Source: Clostridium celatum DSM 1785 (GTDB lineage: Bacteria; Bacillota; Clostridia; Clostridiales; Clostridiaceae). From it: a DNA stretch of 64,000 bases. Shown here in pieces: positions 9,920 through 19,236 of this stretch. The stretch spans positions 86,230-150,229 of the forward strand of contig NZ_KB291607.1 in NCBI RefSeq assembly GCF_000320405.1. The letters run 5' to 3'. The notes under the pieces are model-generated. The model was not told where the DNA came from, searched no databases, and worked only from the letters and a program-made list of their open reading frames with translations. Position numbers and translations under genes: made by a program. Position 1 is the stretch's first letter. Each line of letters opens with the position of its first letter.

Positions 9920-11051
9920 ATATTCTCCTTTAGTCCTATGTCTTTATATATTAAATTCATTTCATTCAATACTTCTTTTATGTCATATTTTTTTATATCA
10001 TTGATATTATTATTACTAACTTTTCTGCTAATTTATCATCATTATAAATTTTTAAAATTGCTTCTTTGGTTGCTTGTATATCGTTTATTGGTACAAGTAG
10101 CCCATTAATATTATCTTTTACTAAATCATTGTTTCCCCTAATATTAGTACATATTATAGATTTTCCAATGGCCATTGCTTCCATTAGATTTCTTGGTAAA
10201 CCTTCTTGCAAAGAAAATAATGCAATTATATTAGAAATATTTATTATTTCACTTACATCATTTCTAAACCCTAATAACTTAATACTCTCACTAAGATTAT
10301 TATCTTCTATATACTTTTTATAATTATCCTTAAGTACTCCTTTTCCAACAAATAAAACCTTAATATTAGGATATTCTTTATATAATAGTTTCATAGTATC
10401 TATTATTTGTAGATGATTTTTTCTTTTTATTAGTTCTGCAATTATAGTAATAACAAAATCCTCATCTTTTAATCCTAAAGATTTTTTAAATTCTCTTAGA
10501 TCATTTGAATTATTGCTATACTTATTTAAATCCAACCCTATTCCATTTATTTTAAAAATCTTATTATTTTTGTATTTAAATTTTTCTTTTGCTAATATAA
10601 AGTCCTCTTCATTCATAGTTATTATGCAGTCTGTCCATCTTGCAGCTATCTTTTCTAAATTATAATATACAATCCAATTTAACATTGGAGCCCCCTTATA
10701 AAAATGGAAGCCATGAGCTGTATATATGATACTTATATTCATATTTCTTGTTGCAAGCCTAGTAATAAAGGCTGCTATAGGGGTATGGACATGAACATAA
10801 TCATATTGTCCATTTTTTATTACCTCTTTTATCTTCTTATAAGCTCCTATATTGCTAGTTGATAACGGACTTCTACTAAAAGGAATATCATGTATCACTA
10901 AATTTTTATCTAATAGTCGTTTATCTAAATTTAATCCTATATTACACGCACATTCTACTTCATAATTATTATCTAATAGATATTCAATATGAGGTACTAA
11001 GAATGCATTTATCGTTTCGCTTATTGTCGTAACGTATAATATTCTCTTCAT
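9916..11051 (-). pseudogene. Glycosyltransferase family 4 gene with a C-terminal single-base frameshift
   Basis: The annotated frame gives 352 aa of a GT4 protein (ILYVTTISETINAFLVPHIE, HVHTPIAAFITRL, AELIKRKNHLQII, and E-x7-E in SLQEGLPRNLMEAMAIGK) and then stops at 9993 after the odd tail KLVIIISMI. Adding one A to the A-run at 10021-10024 restores a natural GT4 tail (VSNNNINDIKKYDIKEV) ending at a TGA at 9918-9916 that overlaps the next start as ATGA. That fit makes a one-base deletion or sequencing error very likely. If the change is real, only the last ~30 residues are lost, outside the donor-binding core. Confidence 0.85.
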
Positions 11052-11224
11052 ATATCTCCTTACTATCGGATAAATTTAATATTACTTTTTTAATTTCTAG
11101 CAAATAACTTACTCCTACAAACCAATAATAGTAACTAATTTCCTTTATTAAAAATCTAATGTATTAATTTTTTCTAATTTATACTTAACTTTTCCTAAAT
11201 ATATTCTTTATCTATACGCATCCT

Positions 11225-11888
11225 CTAATGATTTCTTCGTTCTAAATATTTATCATCTCCATAATGAGCATGGGTATTTTCAGTTACAGAGTTAAAAACA
11301 ACACCTAATATATTGCACTTCTTTTTTTCTAATATGTTTTTAGCTTCATTAGCAAATGTTTTTTTACTCTTTGATTCTCTAACTACAAATACAACCCCAT
11401 CTGCTTTAACTGCTAATATTTGCGCATTCTGCAACTGCCATTATTGGAGGTGCATCCAGTATTACATAGTCATAACTTTCTCTTAGTAACTCTATAAAAT
11501 CATCCATTTTCTTAGAGCTAATCATCTCCACTGGATTAGGAGGTGTTTTTCCACTAGTTATAATATCTATGTTTTCATTAATATTATAATTATCTTTAAT
11601 TTTATTAGATTGTCCTGTTAATATCTCAGATAATCCTGTACTATTTGATATCTTAAACTTTTTATGAATATTGGGTCTTCTCATATCACAGTCTACTAAT
11701 ACAACTTTTTTACTTGATTCAGCCATTGTTAATGCAAGATTTTTTGCAATAGTAGTTTTACCTTCACCAGATTGTGAACTAGTTACAACAATTACCTTAA
11801 TAGGCTTATCATAAGATGAATATTCAATATTGCTCATTAAAACTCTATACGCTTCTGTTACTAAAATATCTTTGTTTTTTTTCACCAT
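11225..11888 (-). pseudogene. cpsD: CpsD/CapB-type tyrosine autokinase, split by a one-base frameshift
   Basis: Two overlapping frames together form a standard BY-kinase of about 220 aa. The first (11406-11888) has Walker A in SSQSGEGKTTIAKNLA, Walker A' in VVLVDCDMRRPN and Walker B in YVILDAPPIMAVA. The second (11225-11434) continues AQILAVKADGVVFVVRES to the end. Removing one A from GAATGCG near 11427 joins them as VADAQIL, the normal family sequence. The C-terminal tail has only two tyrosines (HYGDDKY) rather than a long tyrosine cluster. With CpsC it would regulate chain length and export. A sequencing error is likely but not proven. Confidence 0.85.
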
Positions 11889-11903
11889 ATATATACCTCT
11901 TTT

Positions 11904-12581
11904 CTAATCATCATTATACCTAGGTATAACACCAATTATAGGTAATCCTAAATTTCTCTCAACATCTTCTTTACTATTAAATGTATTATTAAAAAAATCC
12001 ATTAATAATACTAAAGAAACACTTAAAACACAGCCTCCTATAAAAGCAACAACTAAATTTCTTAATAAATTATTTGTTAATGGTTCTTTTGCTATTTGAG
12101 CATCATCAATAATCTCTATATTTACATTGGGTATAATATCTCTAGAAACCTTTATAAATTCATTAGTTATTGCATTAACAACATCAAAACTTTCTTTGCT
12201 ATCTATAGATTTATAGCTTATTTCAAGAATTTGTGTATTTTCTTTTTGTACAACACTCAAATTTTCTAATACATCTTCTACATCTTTATCTAAATTAATA
12301 CTTTCTAATGCACTCTCAATTAAGTTATTTGTACTTGCTAATTCCACGTATGTTTGCATAAGCTGTTGATACATTTGTATTTCCCATTGATCATAAGTAG
12401 ATTCATTATTTATTTCTTTTCCAACAAAAACTTTGGTTTTTGACTCATATACAGGCTTAATTACATACTTGGTAATTGCTATAGTAGAAATTAAACAAAT
12501 AGCTATAATAAAAACAATTAGAGCCCACTTTTTCTTTAATAAATATAAAAATTCTCTCAATTGAATAAACTCTTTATCCAT
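11904..12581 (-). CDS. cpsC: CpsC/YveK-type chain-length regulator and kinase modulator (Wzz domain)
   Basis: 225 aa with two membrane segments, near residues 17-37 and 177-197, flanking an extracytoplasmic Wzz domain rich in charged helices. The C-terminal end (NTFNSKEDVERNLGLPIIGVIPRY) is the characteristic juxtamembrane segment that contacts the CpsD kinase. The start ATG is at 12581 and the gene directly precedes cpsD. CpsC/CpsD pairs control polysaccharide length. I see no CpsB phosphatase gene in the window. Confidence 0.88.
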   Translation of the reverse strand: MDKEFIQLREFLYLLKKKWALIVFIIAICLISTIAITKYVIKPVYESKTKVFVGKEINNESTYDQWEIQMYQQLMQTYVELASTNNLIESALESINLDKDVEDVLENLSVVQKENTQILEISYKSIDSKESFDVVNAITNEFIKVSRDIIPNVNIEIIDDAQIAKEPLTNNLLRNLVVAFIGGCVLSVSLVLLMDFFNNTFNSKEDVERNLGLPIIGVIPRYNDD

Positions 12582-12627
12582 TCACTTCTCCTTATACTAC
12601 TTATATTTATCTAAAGGTTTTTAACCA

Positions 12628-13590
12628 CTATACATATTTAATTAATATATCATCATACTTAATTGCATAAATTTCATCTTTATAAGTGCCTATATTTTTC
12701 TTGTTTTCTACCCCTGATAAGTTGTTTCTTATTAATTTAGTAAAATCTTCCCCACATTCATATGCATGTGGATATCCACCTCCAAATCTCGGATTAATCT
12801 CTGAAATATAATACTCATTACCAATTTTAAACATATCTATATCTATAGGACCAACCAGTTTTAAATCAGATATTAATTCTATAACTAGATTAAATAATTT
12901 ATCTGATTTATATGATTTTGATTTATCAGTTTCCCCAGACCTCAATCTAATTTTCTCTTTTGCAAAAATAGAAACCGTCTCCTTAGAAATCATATCAACA
13001 TAAGCATCTACCCCAATTTCAATTCCATCTAAATAATCTTGTATAATAAGATTAGGAAACTTACCAAGTAAAAACTCTACTTCCTCTAATGTATATACTT
13101 TATTTATACCTATACTCGCACTTCCACAAATCGGCTTTACAATTACAGGAAAATTTATTTTCCTTAAAGTATAATCATTTTTAAACTCTTCAAAATCAAT
13201 ATAAGTTTTTGCACATTTAAAATTATTATCTGTTAAAAATTTGTACATTTTATATTTATTAAAACATATCTCAATTGATTCATAGTTTGATAAAAAGCAT
13301 GTTACTCCCATTTCTTTAAAATCATCTATATGCCTTGCTAATATACTTAACTCTGGATCAATTAAAGAAATAATACCTTTAATATTCTCCCTTTTACATA
13401 TATCCTTTATGATATCTATATATCTTTCATCATCTATCTTAGGAACATTATAATAATTATCTGCAACATATAAACTTGGAGCTAATCTATCATAATCAAC
13501 TGCTATTATCTTTCCAAATCCCTCAAATTCTTTAGTAAAATATTCCAGTAACTTATATCTTCTTCCTGAACTCAGAAATAATAAATTCAA
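12628..13590 (-). CDS. ATP-grasp domain ligase (CarB/PylC-like), capsule-associated
   Basis: 320 aa. The start is TTG at 13590, with GGAGGTG 8 nt upstream. It has an N-terminal Rossmann-like preATP-grasp segment (MNLLFLSSGRRYKLLEYF) and an ATP-grasp core with VIVKPICGSASIGI (P-loop-like lysine), QDYLDGIEIGVDAYVD and the metal-binding acid/Asn block IDIDMFKIGNEYYISEINPR. Such enzymes activate a carboxylate as acyl-phosphate and join it to an amine or thiol. Lying between a PLP decarboxylase-like gene and cpsC, it probably ligates an amino-acid-like group to an amino sugar or related acceptor. Fold is confident; substrates are inferred. Confidence 0.8.
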   Translation of the reverse strand: MNLLFLSSGRRYKLLEYFTKEFEGFGKIIAVDYDRLAPSLYVADNYYNVPKIDDERYIDIIKDICKRENIKGIISLIDPELSILARHIDDFKEMGVTCFLSNYESIEICFNKYKMYKFLTDNNFKCAKTYIDFEEFKNDYTLRKINFPVIVKPICGSASIGINKVYTLEEVEFLLGKFPNLIIQDYLDGIEIGVDAYVDMISKETVSIFAKEKIRLRSGETDKSKSYKSDKLFNLVIELISDLKLVGPIDIDMFKIGNEYYISEINPRFGGGYPHAYECGEDFTKLIRNNLSGVENKKNIGTYKDEIYAIKYDDILIKYV

Positions 13591-13608
13591 AATTTCTACA
13601 CCTCCTTA

Positions 13609-14784
13609 CTATATAAAACACTTATTTATATATTCATTTACTCCCCATCTTTCACGAACACACTTATATTTATTATTCTCCCTTACATATACTGCTGGAA
13701 AATACTCTATAAATAATGGTGATAAGCATAAAGTATATGAGCCAACCTTATTAAAAATTATCTTATCTCCAATTGTTAATTCCTTTTCATTAGTTAATTT
13801 CATAATCCTATCATTTTCCATACATGTATAACCACAAATTATTTGTTCATCATCAATTTTATCCATATTAGTTATCAGCTCATACTCATAAAACTTCTTT
13901 CTCATGAGAGGATCTATATTACTTCTACTCCCATTAATATTTACTATCCTTTTATCTAAAACATTTTTTACATCAACAACTTCACATACAAAACTTATAG
14001 GTGATGCTATCAAAGATGCTCCTGGCTCAACTATTAACTTAGTAGTATTCCTATTAAAATGTTTTGATAATTCATCAGTTATAACTTTCATATATTCATA
14101 GTATGATGGTTTCTCAGGCATCCCCCCGAAAAATCCACCACCTATATCAACATAATCCAAAGGATTGTTAATTAGCTTTGCAATAACACAGGCCTTCTTA
14201 GCTATTTCTTCATAAACCTTTAAACTTCTAGTTTTAGTGCTACAATGCAAATGAATTCCTACAATCTTAACTCTTGAGATATCTTCTATGTCTGATATAG
14301 CTTTACTTAACTCCCCATTTTCAAAACTAAAGCCAAATCTCCCAACTTCACTTCCCATCGCACTTTCATTAGGGCAACATTCTTCTAAATTAAAATTAAC
14401 CCTTATCCCTATATTAATTACATCAGTACTTCTCGCTTCTTCTCTTAACCAATTTATTTCTCTCCAGCTATCAATATTAATGATACCTTTATTCATTATT
14501 GCTCTATGAAATATTTCTCTCCCCTTATTAGGACCATTAAATATTATCCTCTTTTCATTGTTTCCTAATGCTACTGCTAAATTATACTCATCATCTGATA
14601 CTACTTCTGCAAAGCAACCATTCTCTTTCATGAAATTTAAAACCCAAGGCAAAGAATTGGTCTTATACGAATATCCAATAATATAATTTCCCCAAGTGTC
14701 ACTTAATGCATTATTAAAGTCATCAATATTTTTTTTTAACTTTTCCTTATATATAATAAAATATGGAGTCTTAAGTTCCTTCAA
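13609..14784 (-). CDS. PLP fold-type III decarboxylase-like enzyme (DAP/ornithine decarboxylase family), capsule-associated
   Basis: About 391 aa from a TTG at 14784, which has GGAGGTG 9 nt upstream. A GTG at 14796 lies inside that ribosome binding site and is less likely. Family features are the PLP lysine in GYSYKTNS (about K41), GIHLHCST, the phosphate-binding GGGFFGG and a catalytic-cysteine block CGYTCMENDRI. The usual EPGR motif reads EPGA here, while the housekeeping LysA at 52762 keeps EPGR and CCESGD. This suggests a substrate other than diaminopimelate. The neighbouring ATP-grasp ligase and DegT aminotransferase suggest it supplies or modifies an amino-acid-derived capsule substituent. 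Confidence 0.8.
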   Translation of the reverse strand: MKELKTPYFIIYKEKLKKNIDDFNNALSDTWGNYIIGYSYKTNSLPWVLNFMKENGCFAEVVSDDEYNLAVALGNNEKRIIFNGPNKGREIFHRAIMNKGIINIDSWREINWLREEARSTDVINIGIRVNFNLEECCPNESAMGSEVGRFGFSFENGELSKAISDIEDISRVKIVGIHLHCSTKTRSLKVYEEIAKKACVIAKLINNPLDYVDIGGGFFGGMPEKPSYYEYMKVITDELSKHFNRNTTKLIVEPGASLIASPISFVCEVVDVKNVLDKRIVNINGSRSNIDPLMRKKFYEYELITNMDKIDDEQIICGYTCMENDRIMKLTNEKELTIGDKIIFNKVGSYTLCLSPLFIEYFPAVYVRENNKYKCVRERWGVNEYINKCFI

Positions 14785-14804
14785 ATATGAATTCACCTCC
14801 TCAC

Positions 14805-15977
14805 CTAATTATTTCTTATAAATAACTCTTTAATATTTTCAATAACTTTTGCTATTTCCTCATCATTCATATTAGTATCTGATGGAAGACATACCCCTCT
14901 ATTAAATATATCCTCTGAAATACTAATTTCTTTATCCCTTTCCTTAAAGAATTTACACTCCTTATAATATGGTTGTAAATTCATTGGCTTCCATATATAC
15001 CTTGATTCTATATTTCGCTCTTCTAGTCTTAATATTATGTCTATAGGTTTAACTTTAGAACTTTTCCCTAACAAAATTACGCTTAGCCAATAGTTTGGCT
15101 CTCCATAATTACATATTGGAACCATTTCAATATCACTAATATCTTTAAATGCTTCTCTATATTTCTCATATATATATTTCTTTTTAGCTATTCTATCTTC
15201 TAAAACTCTAATTTGTCCTCTTCCGATTCCTGCACAAATATTACTCATTCTATAGTTGTATCCCAACTCTACATGTTCATAATATCGTTGATTTTCTCTA
15301 GCTTGAGTTGCCAAAAATCTAGCCTTTCTTATACCTTCTTCATCATTTGAAACAAGCATTCCACCTCCTGAAGTAGTTATTATCTTATTTCCATTAAATG
15401 AATAGATACCATATTTTCCAATAGTCCCTGTCATAACACCTTTATACGTTGCTCCCAAGCTTTCTGCTGCATCCTCAATTATTGGAGTATTATAGAAATC
15501 ACATATTTCTTTAATTTTATCCATATCAGTACTTTGTCCATATAAATGCACTACAATAACTGCTTTTGGTCTTTGTCCTGTTTTTTCATAAAACTCAAAT
15601 GCTTTTTTTAATGCCTTAGGCGACATATTTAAACTCTCTATTTCAGAATCTATAAATACTGGTTGTCCGCCTTCATAAATTATTGGATTGCAACTTGCTG
15701 CAAATGTTAATGACGAGCAAAATACTAAATCTCCTTTATTAATGCCTATTAACTTTAATGCTAAATGTATAGCTGCTGTTCCTGATGATAATGCTACGGC
15801 AGCTTTTACTCCAACATAATCACGTATCTCATTTTCAAAACTATCAACATTAGGTCCAAGTGGTGCACTCCAATTGCTTTCAAATGCCTCATTAATAAAT
15901 TTTTTTTCTAATCCCCCCATATGAGGAGATGCTAAATATATCCTCTTATTTTCTTTATATAATGATTTTTTCTCCAT
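14805..15977 (-). CDS. DegT/DnrJ/EryC1/StrS aminotransferase (EpsN/PglE-like)
   Basis: About 390 aa from the ATG at 15977, which has GAGGAG upstream; another in-frame ATG at 16004 would add nine residues. It has LSSGTAAIHLALKLIG, IIEDAAESLGA (PLP aspartate) and the Schiff-base lysine in SFNGNKIITTSGGG. The N-terminus RIYLASPHMGGLE is typical of EpsN, which makes UDP-4-amino-4,6-dideoxy-GlcNAc. The gene directly follows the PglF/EpsC-like dehydratase (16011-17921), the preceding step of that pathway. No PglD/EpsM-type acetyltransferase follows; instead the next genes are the decarboxylase-like enzyme and the ATP-grasp ligase. Confidence 0.87.
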   Translation of the reverse strand: MEKKSLYKENKRIYLASPHMGGLEKKFINEAFESNWSAPLGPNVDSFENEIRDYVGVKAAVALSSGTAAIHLALKLIGINKGDLVFCSSLTFAASCNPIIYEGGQPVFIDSEIESLNMSPKALKKAFEFYEKTGQRPKAVIVVHLYGQSTDMDKIKEICDFYNTPIIEDAAESLGATYKGVMTGTIGKYGIYSFNGNKIITTSGGGMLVSNDEEGIRKARFLATQARENQRYYEHVELGYNYRMSNICAGIGRGQIRVLEDRIAKKKYIYEKYREAFKDISDIEMVPICNYGEPNYWLSVILLGKSSKVKPIDIILRLEERNIESRYIWKPMNLQPYYKECKFFKERDKEISISEDIFNRGVCLPSDTNMNDEEIAKVIENIKELFIRNN

Positions 15978-16010
15978 TAACTTCATCTCCTCTAAGTTAT
16001 TCATTTATTT

Positions 16011-17921
16011 CTACCTATCTTTTGCAGTAACTGATACTTCCTCTAATATTTTTTTGTTATTATATATTTCAGGTGAACTATATGTTGGCACAATTTCTTT
16101 TAATTTATCAATTAGCATATTCTTATTGCCAATCTTAGAAATAGAAACAAGTTCTTCTATTTCTAAAAGTAATTTATTTAAAGATTTACTTTCAGGTCTA
16201 TCTATAAATATTTTTTCATGAGCTGTTTTTGTTAAATTATCATTGTTCATTAGTAATTCTTCATATAATTTTTCTCCTGGCCTTAATCCTGTTATTTCAA
16301 TTTTTATATCCTTATTTGGAGTATATCCTGAAAGTTTTATTAGATTTTCTGCTAAATCATATATTTTTACTGGACTTCCCATATCAAGTACAAAAACCTC
16401 TCCACCTTTTGCATATGCACCAGCTTGAAGTACTAGCTGTGCCGCTTCTGGTATAAGCATAAAATATCTTGTTATATCTTTATGAGTTAGCGTTATAGGT
16501 CCACCATTTTTTATTTGCTTTTTAAATAGTGGAATCACTGAGCCATTACTTCCAAGTACATTTCCAAACCTAACTGCAACAAATTCAGTTTCATTATCTT
16601 TTTCATTATTAATAGCTTGAACTATCATTTCACAAAGTCTCTTACTAGCACCCATTACATTTGTTGGATTAACTGCTTTATCTGTGGATATTAATACAAA
16701 CTTATCAACCTTATATTCACTTGCAAGTTGAGCCATATTTAATGTACCAAGTACGTTGTTTTTTATTGCTTCTGTTGGATTATCCTCCATTAACGGTACA
16801 TGCTTATGGGCCGCTGCATGAAAAATTATATTGGGCTTATACTTACTTATTATTTGGTTTATTCTTTGTTTATCTCTTACTGATGCAATAATAACTTTTT
16901 TTCTTAATTGTGGATCAGTGTAATTTAATTCATTTTGTAAATCATACGCATTATTTTCATATATATCTAATATTAAAAGTAATTTTGGATTGAACTTTGC
17001 AATTTGTCTACATAGCTCTGAGCCTATAGACCCTCCCCCACCAGTTACTAAAATAACCTTATCTTTTATATAACTTTCTATTCCACATTTATCTAACTCA
17101 ACTTCTTCTCTTCCAATTAAGTCCTTTAAATCTATATCTCTCATTTTATTAATTAAGGTTCCATCTTCTAATATCTGATGGTATCCAGGAATAACCTTAA
17201 CCTTTGCTTTAGTATTAGTACATATATCTAATATTTTTGCTTTTTCTTTTGAATCTATTTTTACAATTGCAAATAGTATTTGATCTATATTTTCTCTATC
17301 TACTATTTCCTCTATATCTTCTCGTGTGCCTAATATCTTTACACCATTTAAATAATTATTTTTTTTAGATATATCATCATCTATAATTCCTATAATATTA
17401 AATTTACTACTTTCTTCTTTTCTTATTTCTCTTATTATTGCTGCTGCACAATAGCCAGCTCCAATTATTAAAACATTATATTTTCCTGCAACTCTATCTG
17501 CTGAAAAATAAGTTACAGCTCTAGTTATTATTCTTAAAGATAACCTTATCCCTGTTGTTCCTATCATTATTAATATTGCTGATATAATATTAACTATTAT
17601 TGGCACCTTTATTATTGGTAGAATTCCTATAATAACTGAAGTTATAATAAATCCGCTTATAGATGCCATTATTGATTCTGTAAATTCATATGCTCCTGCA
17701 TTAATCCAAATACAGTTATACATTTTAAAAATCTTTAAAGATAATACATATACTAATATTGCTATTATTATTGCTACTAGCTCATTTTTAATATTTTCAT
17801 CCATACCATAATAAAATAAACTGCAAATATAGTAAGACATTACTATTATTGATATATCAATAATAATTAATAGTATATTTTTTTTCTTCTTATCCAAATT
17901 CAATATAGATATACCAAGCAT
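16011..17921 (-). CDS. PglF/EpsC/CapD-type UDP-GlcNAc 4,6-dehydratase (membrane-bound)
   Basis: 636 aa, the full length for the family. Four or more N-terminal membrane segments (residues ~15-130) are followed by a CoA-binding-like Rossmann domain (NVLIIGAGYCAAAIIREI) and then the SDR domain. That domain has VLVTGGGGSIGSELCRQIA, the HAAAHKHVPLME block and STDKAVNPTNVMGASKR. In this family the usual SDR tyrosine is replaced, and here Met (NVMGASK) sits at the YxxxK position, as in PglF. It dehydrates UDP-GlcNAc to the 4-keto-6-deoxy sugar. It is the first gene of the leftward capsule operon. Confidence 0.9.
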   Translation of the reverse strand: MLGISILNLDKKKKNILLIIIDISIIVMSYYICSLFYYGMDENIKNELVAIIIAILVYVLSLKIFKMYNCIWINAGAYEFTESIMASISGFIITSVIIGILPIIKVPIIVNIISAILIMIGTTGIRLSLRIITRAVTYFSADRVAGKYNVLIIGAGYCAAAIIREIRKEESSKFNIIGIIDDDISKKNNYLNGVKILGTREDIEEIVDRENIDQILFAIVKIDSKEKAKILDICTNTKAKVKVIPGYHQILEDGTLINKMRDIDLKDLIGREEVELDKCGIESYIKDKVILVTGGGGSIGSELCRQIAKFNPKLLLILDIYENNAYDLQNELNYTDPQLRKKVIIASVRDKQRINQIISKYKPNIIFHAAAHKHVPLMEDNPTEAIKNNVLGTLNMAQLASEYKVDKFVLISTDKAVNPTNVMGASKRLCEMIVQAINNEKDNETEFVAVRFGNVLGSNGSVIPLFKKQIKNGGPITLTHKDITRYFMLIPEAAQLVLQAGAYAKGGEVFVLDMGSPVKIYDLAENLIKLSGYTPNKDIKIEITGLRPGEKLYEELLMNNDNLTKTAHEKIFIDRPESKSLNKLLLEIEELVSISKIGNKNMLIDKLKEIVPTYSSPEIYNNKKILEEVSVTAKDR

Positions 17922-18536
17922 TATTTCCCCCCTATGATAATTGCTATGTATAAATTCCTTTTAATAAAAAATTAATATATTATAAAGTATATTTTTATTC
18001 ATAATAAAGTATTACCTATGTACTACTTTTACAATAATACTAATTATGTATTGCTCATTAATGATTACTTATTCTTTTAAATTTTGTTATCCAATATGTT
18101 TCAATAATTTTACGTTTATCCATAATTATACTATTCTTATATTTATACTATTATTCTGAAATATTCTAATAACTTCAGTTTTAAATATGCATTTTGTTAT
18201 ATAAAATTATTTGTATATATTGTCTAAATTAAAATCTTTTCTACATATTCGTATATTTTTCTTATATTTCACCTCACTAAACATCTTCTATAATTTTTTA
18301 AGTATACTACTATCTACTTATTTATAATTAATACTAAGTAGTACTACTAATTTTATATATAGCTTCTTAACTCATTACGCTACACTACAAGTTTCAAACT
18401 ATATCTACTTGACAGCATAAATTTATATTTAATTTTTCTAGAATACTTCTCTATTCTAAAACCTTTGTATACTTTTACATAGAACTAGTGTATAATTAAA
18501 TTGTTAAATTATGTAATTGGATTAGAGGTGTTTCTT
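17922..18536. promoter_or_regulatory. Divergent promoter region between the capsule operon and a LuxR-type regulator
   Basis: 615 bp, extremely AT-rich, without a credible gene. It must hold the leftward promoter of the ~18-kb capsule operon and the rightward promoter of the LuxR-type gene. A TATAAT hexamer at 18491-18496 is a plausible -10 for the latter, with no clear -35. Several small dyads of the AGTAGTACTACT type occur near 18340. I cannot assign the capsule promoter. Confidence 0.45.
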
Positions 18537-19187
18537 TTGAAAATTTCTATATTATGTAAATATCCATTGATTCACTACGGAATAAAATCAATCTTGAAAG
18601 AAAAGTATAAAAATATAACTTCATTTTTTTTAATTGATGATTTTTTGAAATATATATCTACATGCAAAAATGATATATCAAATGGGAATGTAATTTTGAT
18701 TACTGTTTTATTAGAAGAAAATTGGGAATTTCTCGATAAAATTTTATCTGTTAAAGCTTTTAAACCCAATCTTAAATTATTAATTATTGATTTTAATGAA
18801 AGTAAGGATATATTTCTTAAACTATCAAATTTAAATATTGATGGTTATATCCTTGGTACTTTTACTCAAGAAGATATAACCTATGCCATTCATAAAATTT
18901 CTACTGGATTCAAATTCTATGATAGGGAATTTTTTTATAAACTTATTGAATCTGAAACTGCACTTACTCTCACTGGTCAAAATTCCAATAAAAATAACTT
19001 AACTAAAAGAGAGATTGAAATACTGTCTCAACTTTCTAAAGGTTTAAGTAATTTGGAAATTGCTAAAAATCTTAATATCAGTGAAAATACTGTGAAAAAA
19101 CATATCAGTAATATTTTCATAAAAATTAATGTTAATGATAGAACAAAAGCAATTATTTATGCTTATGAATATGGAATTATTTTTTAA
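18537..19187 (+). CDS. LuxR/NarL-type transcriptional regulator with degenerate receiver domain
   Basis: About 216 aa from a TTG at 18537, with AGAGGTG 6 nt upstream; the longer frame from 18501 lacks a ribosome binding site. The C-terminal HTH is canonical: LTKREIEILSQLSKGLSNLE followed by IAKNLNISENTVKKHISNIF. The N-terminal ~125 residues align with a response-regulator receiver but lack its chemistry. The acidic pair is CKY instead of DDH, the phospho-acceptor position is Thr (VILITVLLEE), and the Lys after beta-5 is Gly (YILGTF). It is probably controlled without phosphorylation. Divergence from the capsule operon suggests it regulates that operon, which is inference. Confidence 0.85.
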   Translation: MKISILCKYPLIHYGIKSILKEKYKNITSFFLIDDFLKYISTCKNDISNGNVILITVLLEENWEFLDKILSVKAFKPNLKLLIIDFNESKDIFLKLSNLNIDGYILGTFTQEDITYAIHKISTGFKFYDREFFYKLIESETALTLTGQNSNKNNLTKREIEILSQLSKGLSNLEIAKNLNISENTVKKHISNIFIKINVNDRTKAIIYAYEYGIIF

Positions 19188-19190
19188 TAA

Positions 19191-19236
19191 AAAAGTCAAC
19201 CAGTAGGAGTATTAATACTACTACTGATTGACTTTT
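19191..19236 (+). terminator. Rho-independent terminator after the LuxR-type regulator
   Basis: Starts 3 bp after the stop codon. Arms AAAAGTCAACCAGTAGGAGT and the complementary TACTACTACTGATTGACTTT flank a short loop, with two small mismatches, ending in TTTTA. Confidence 0.85.
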
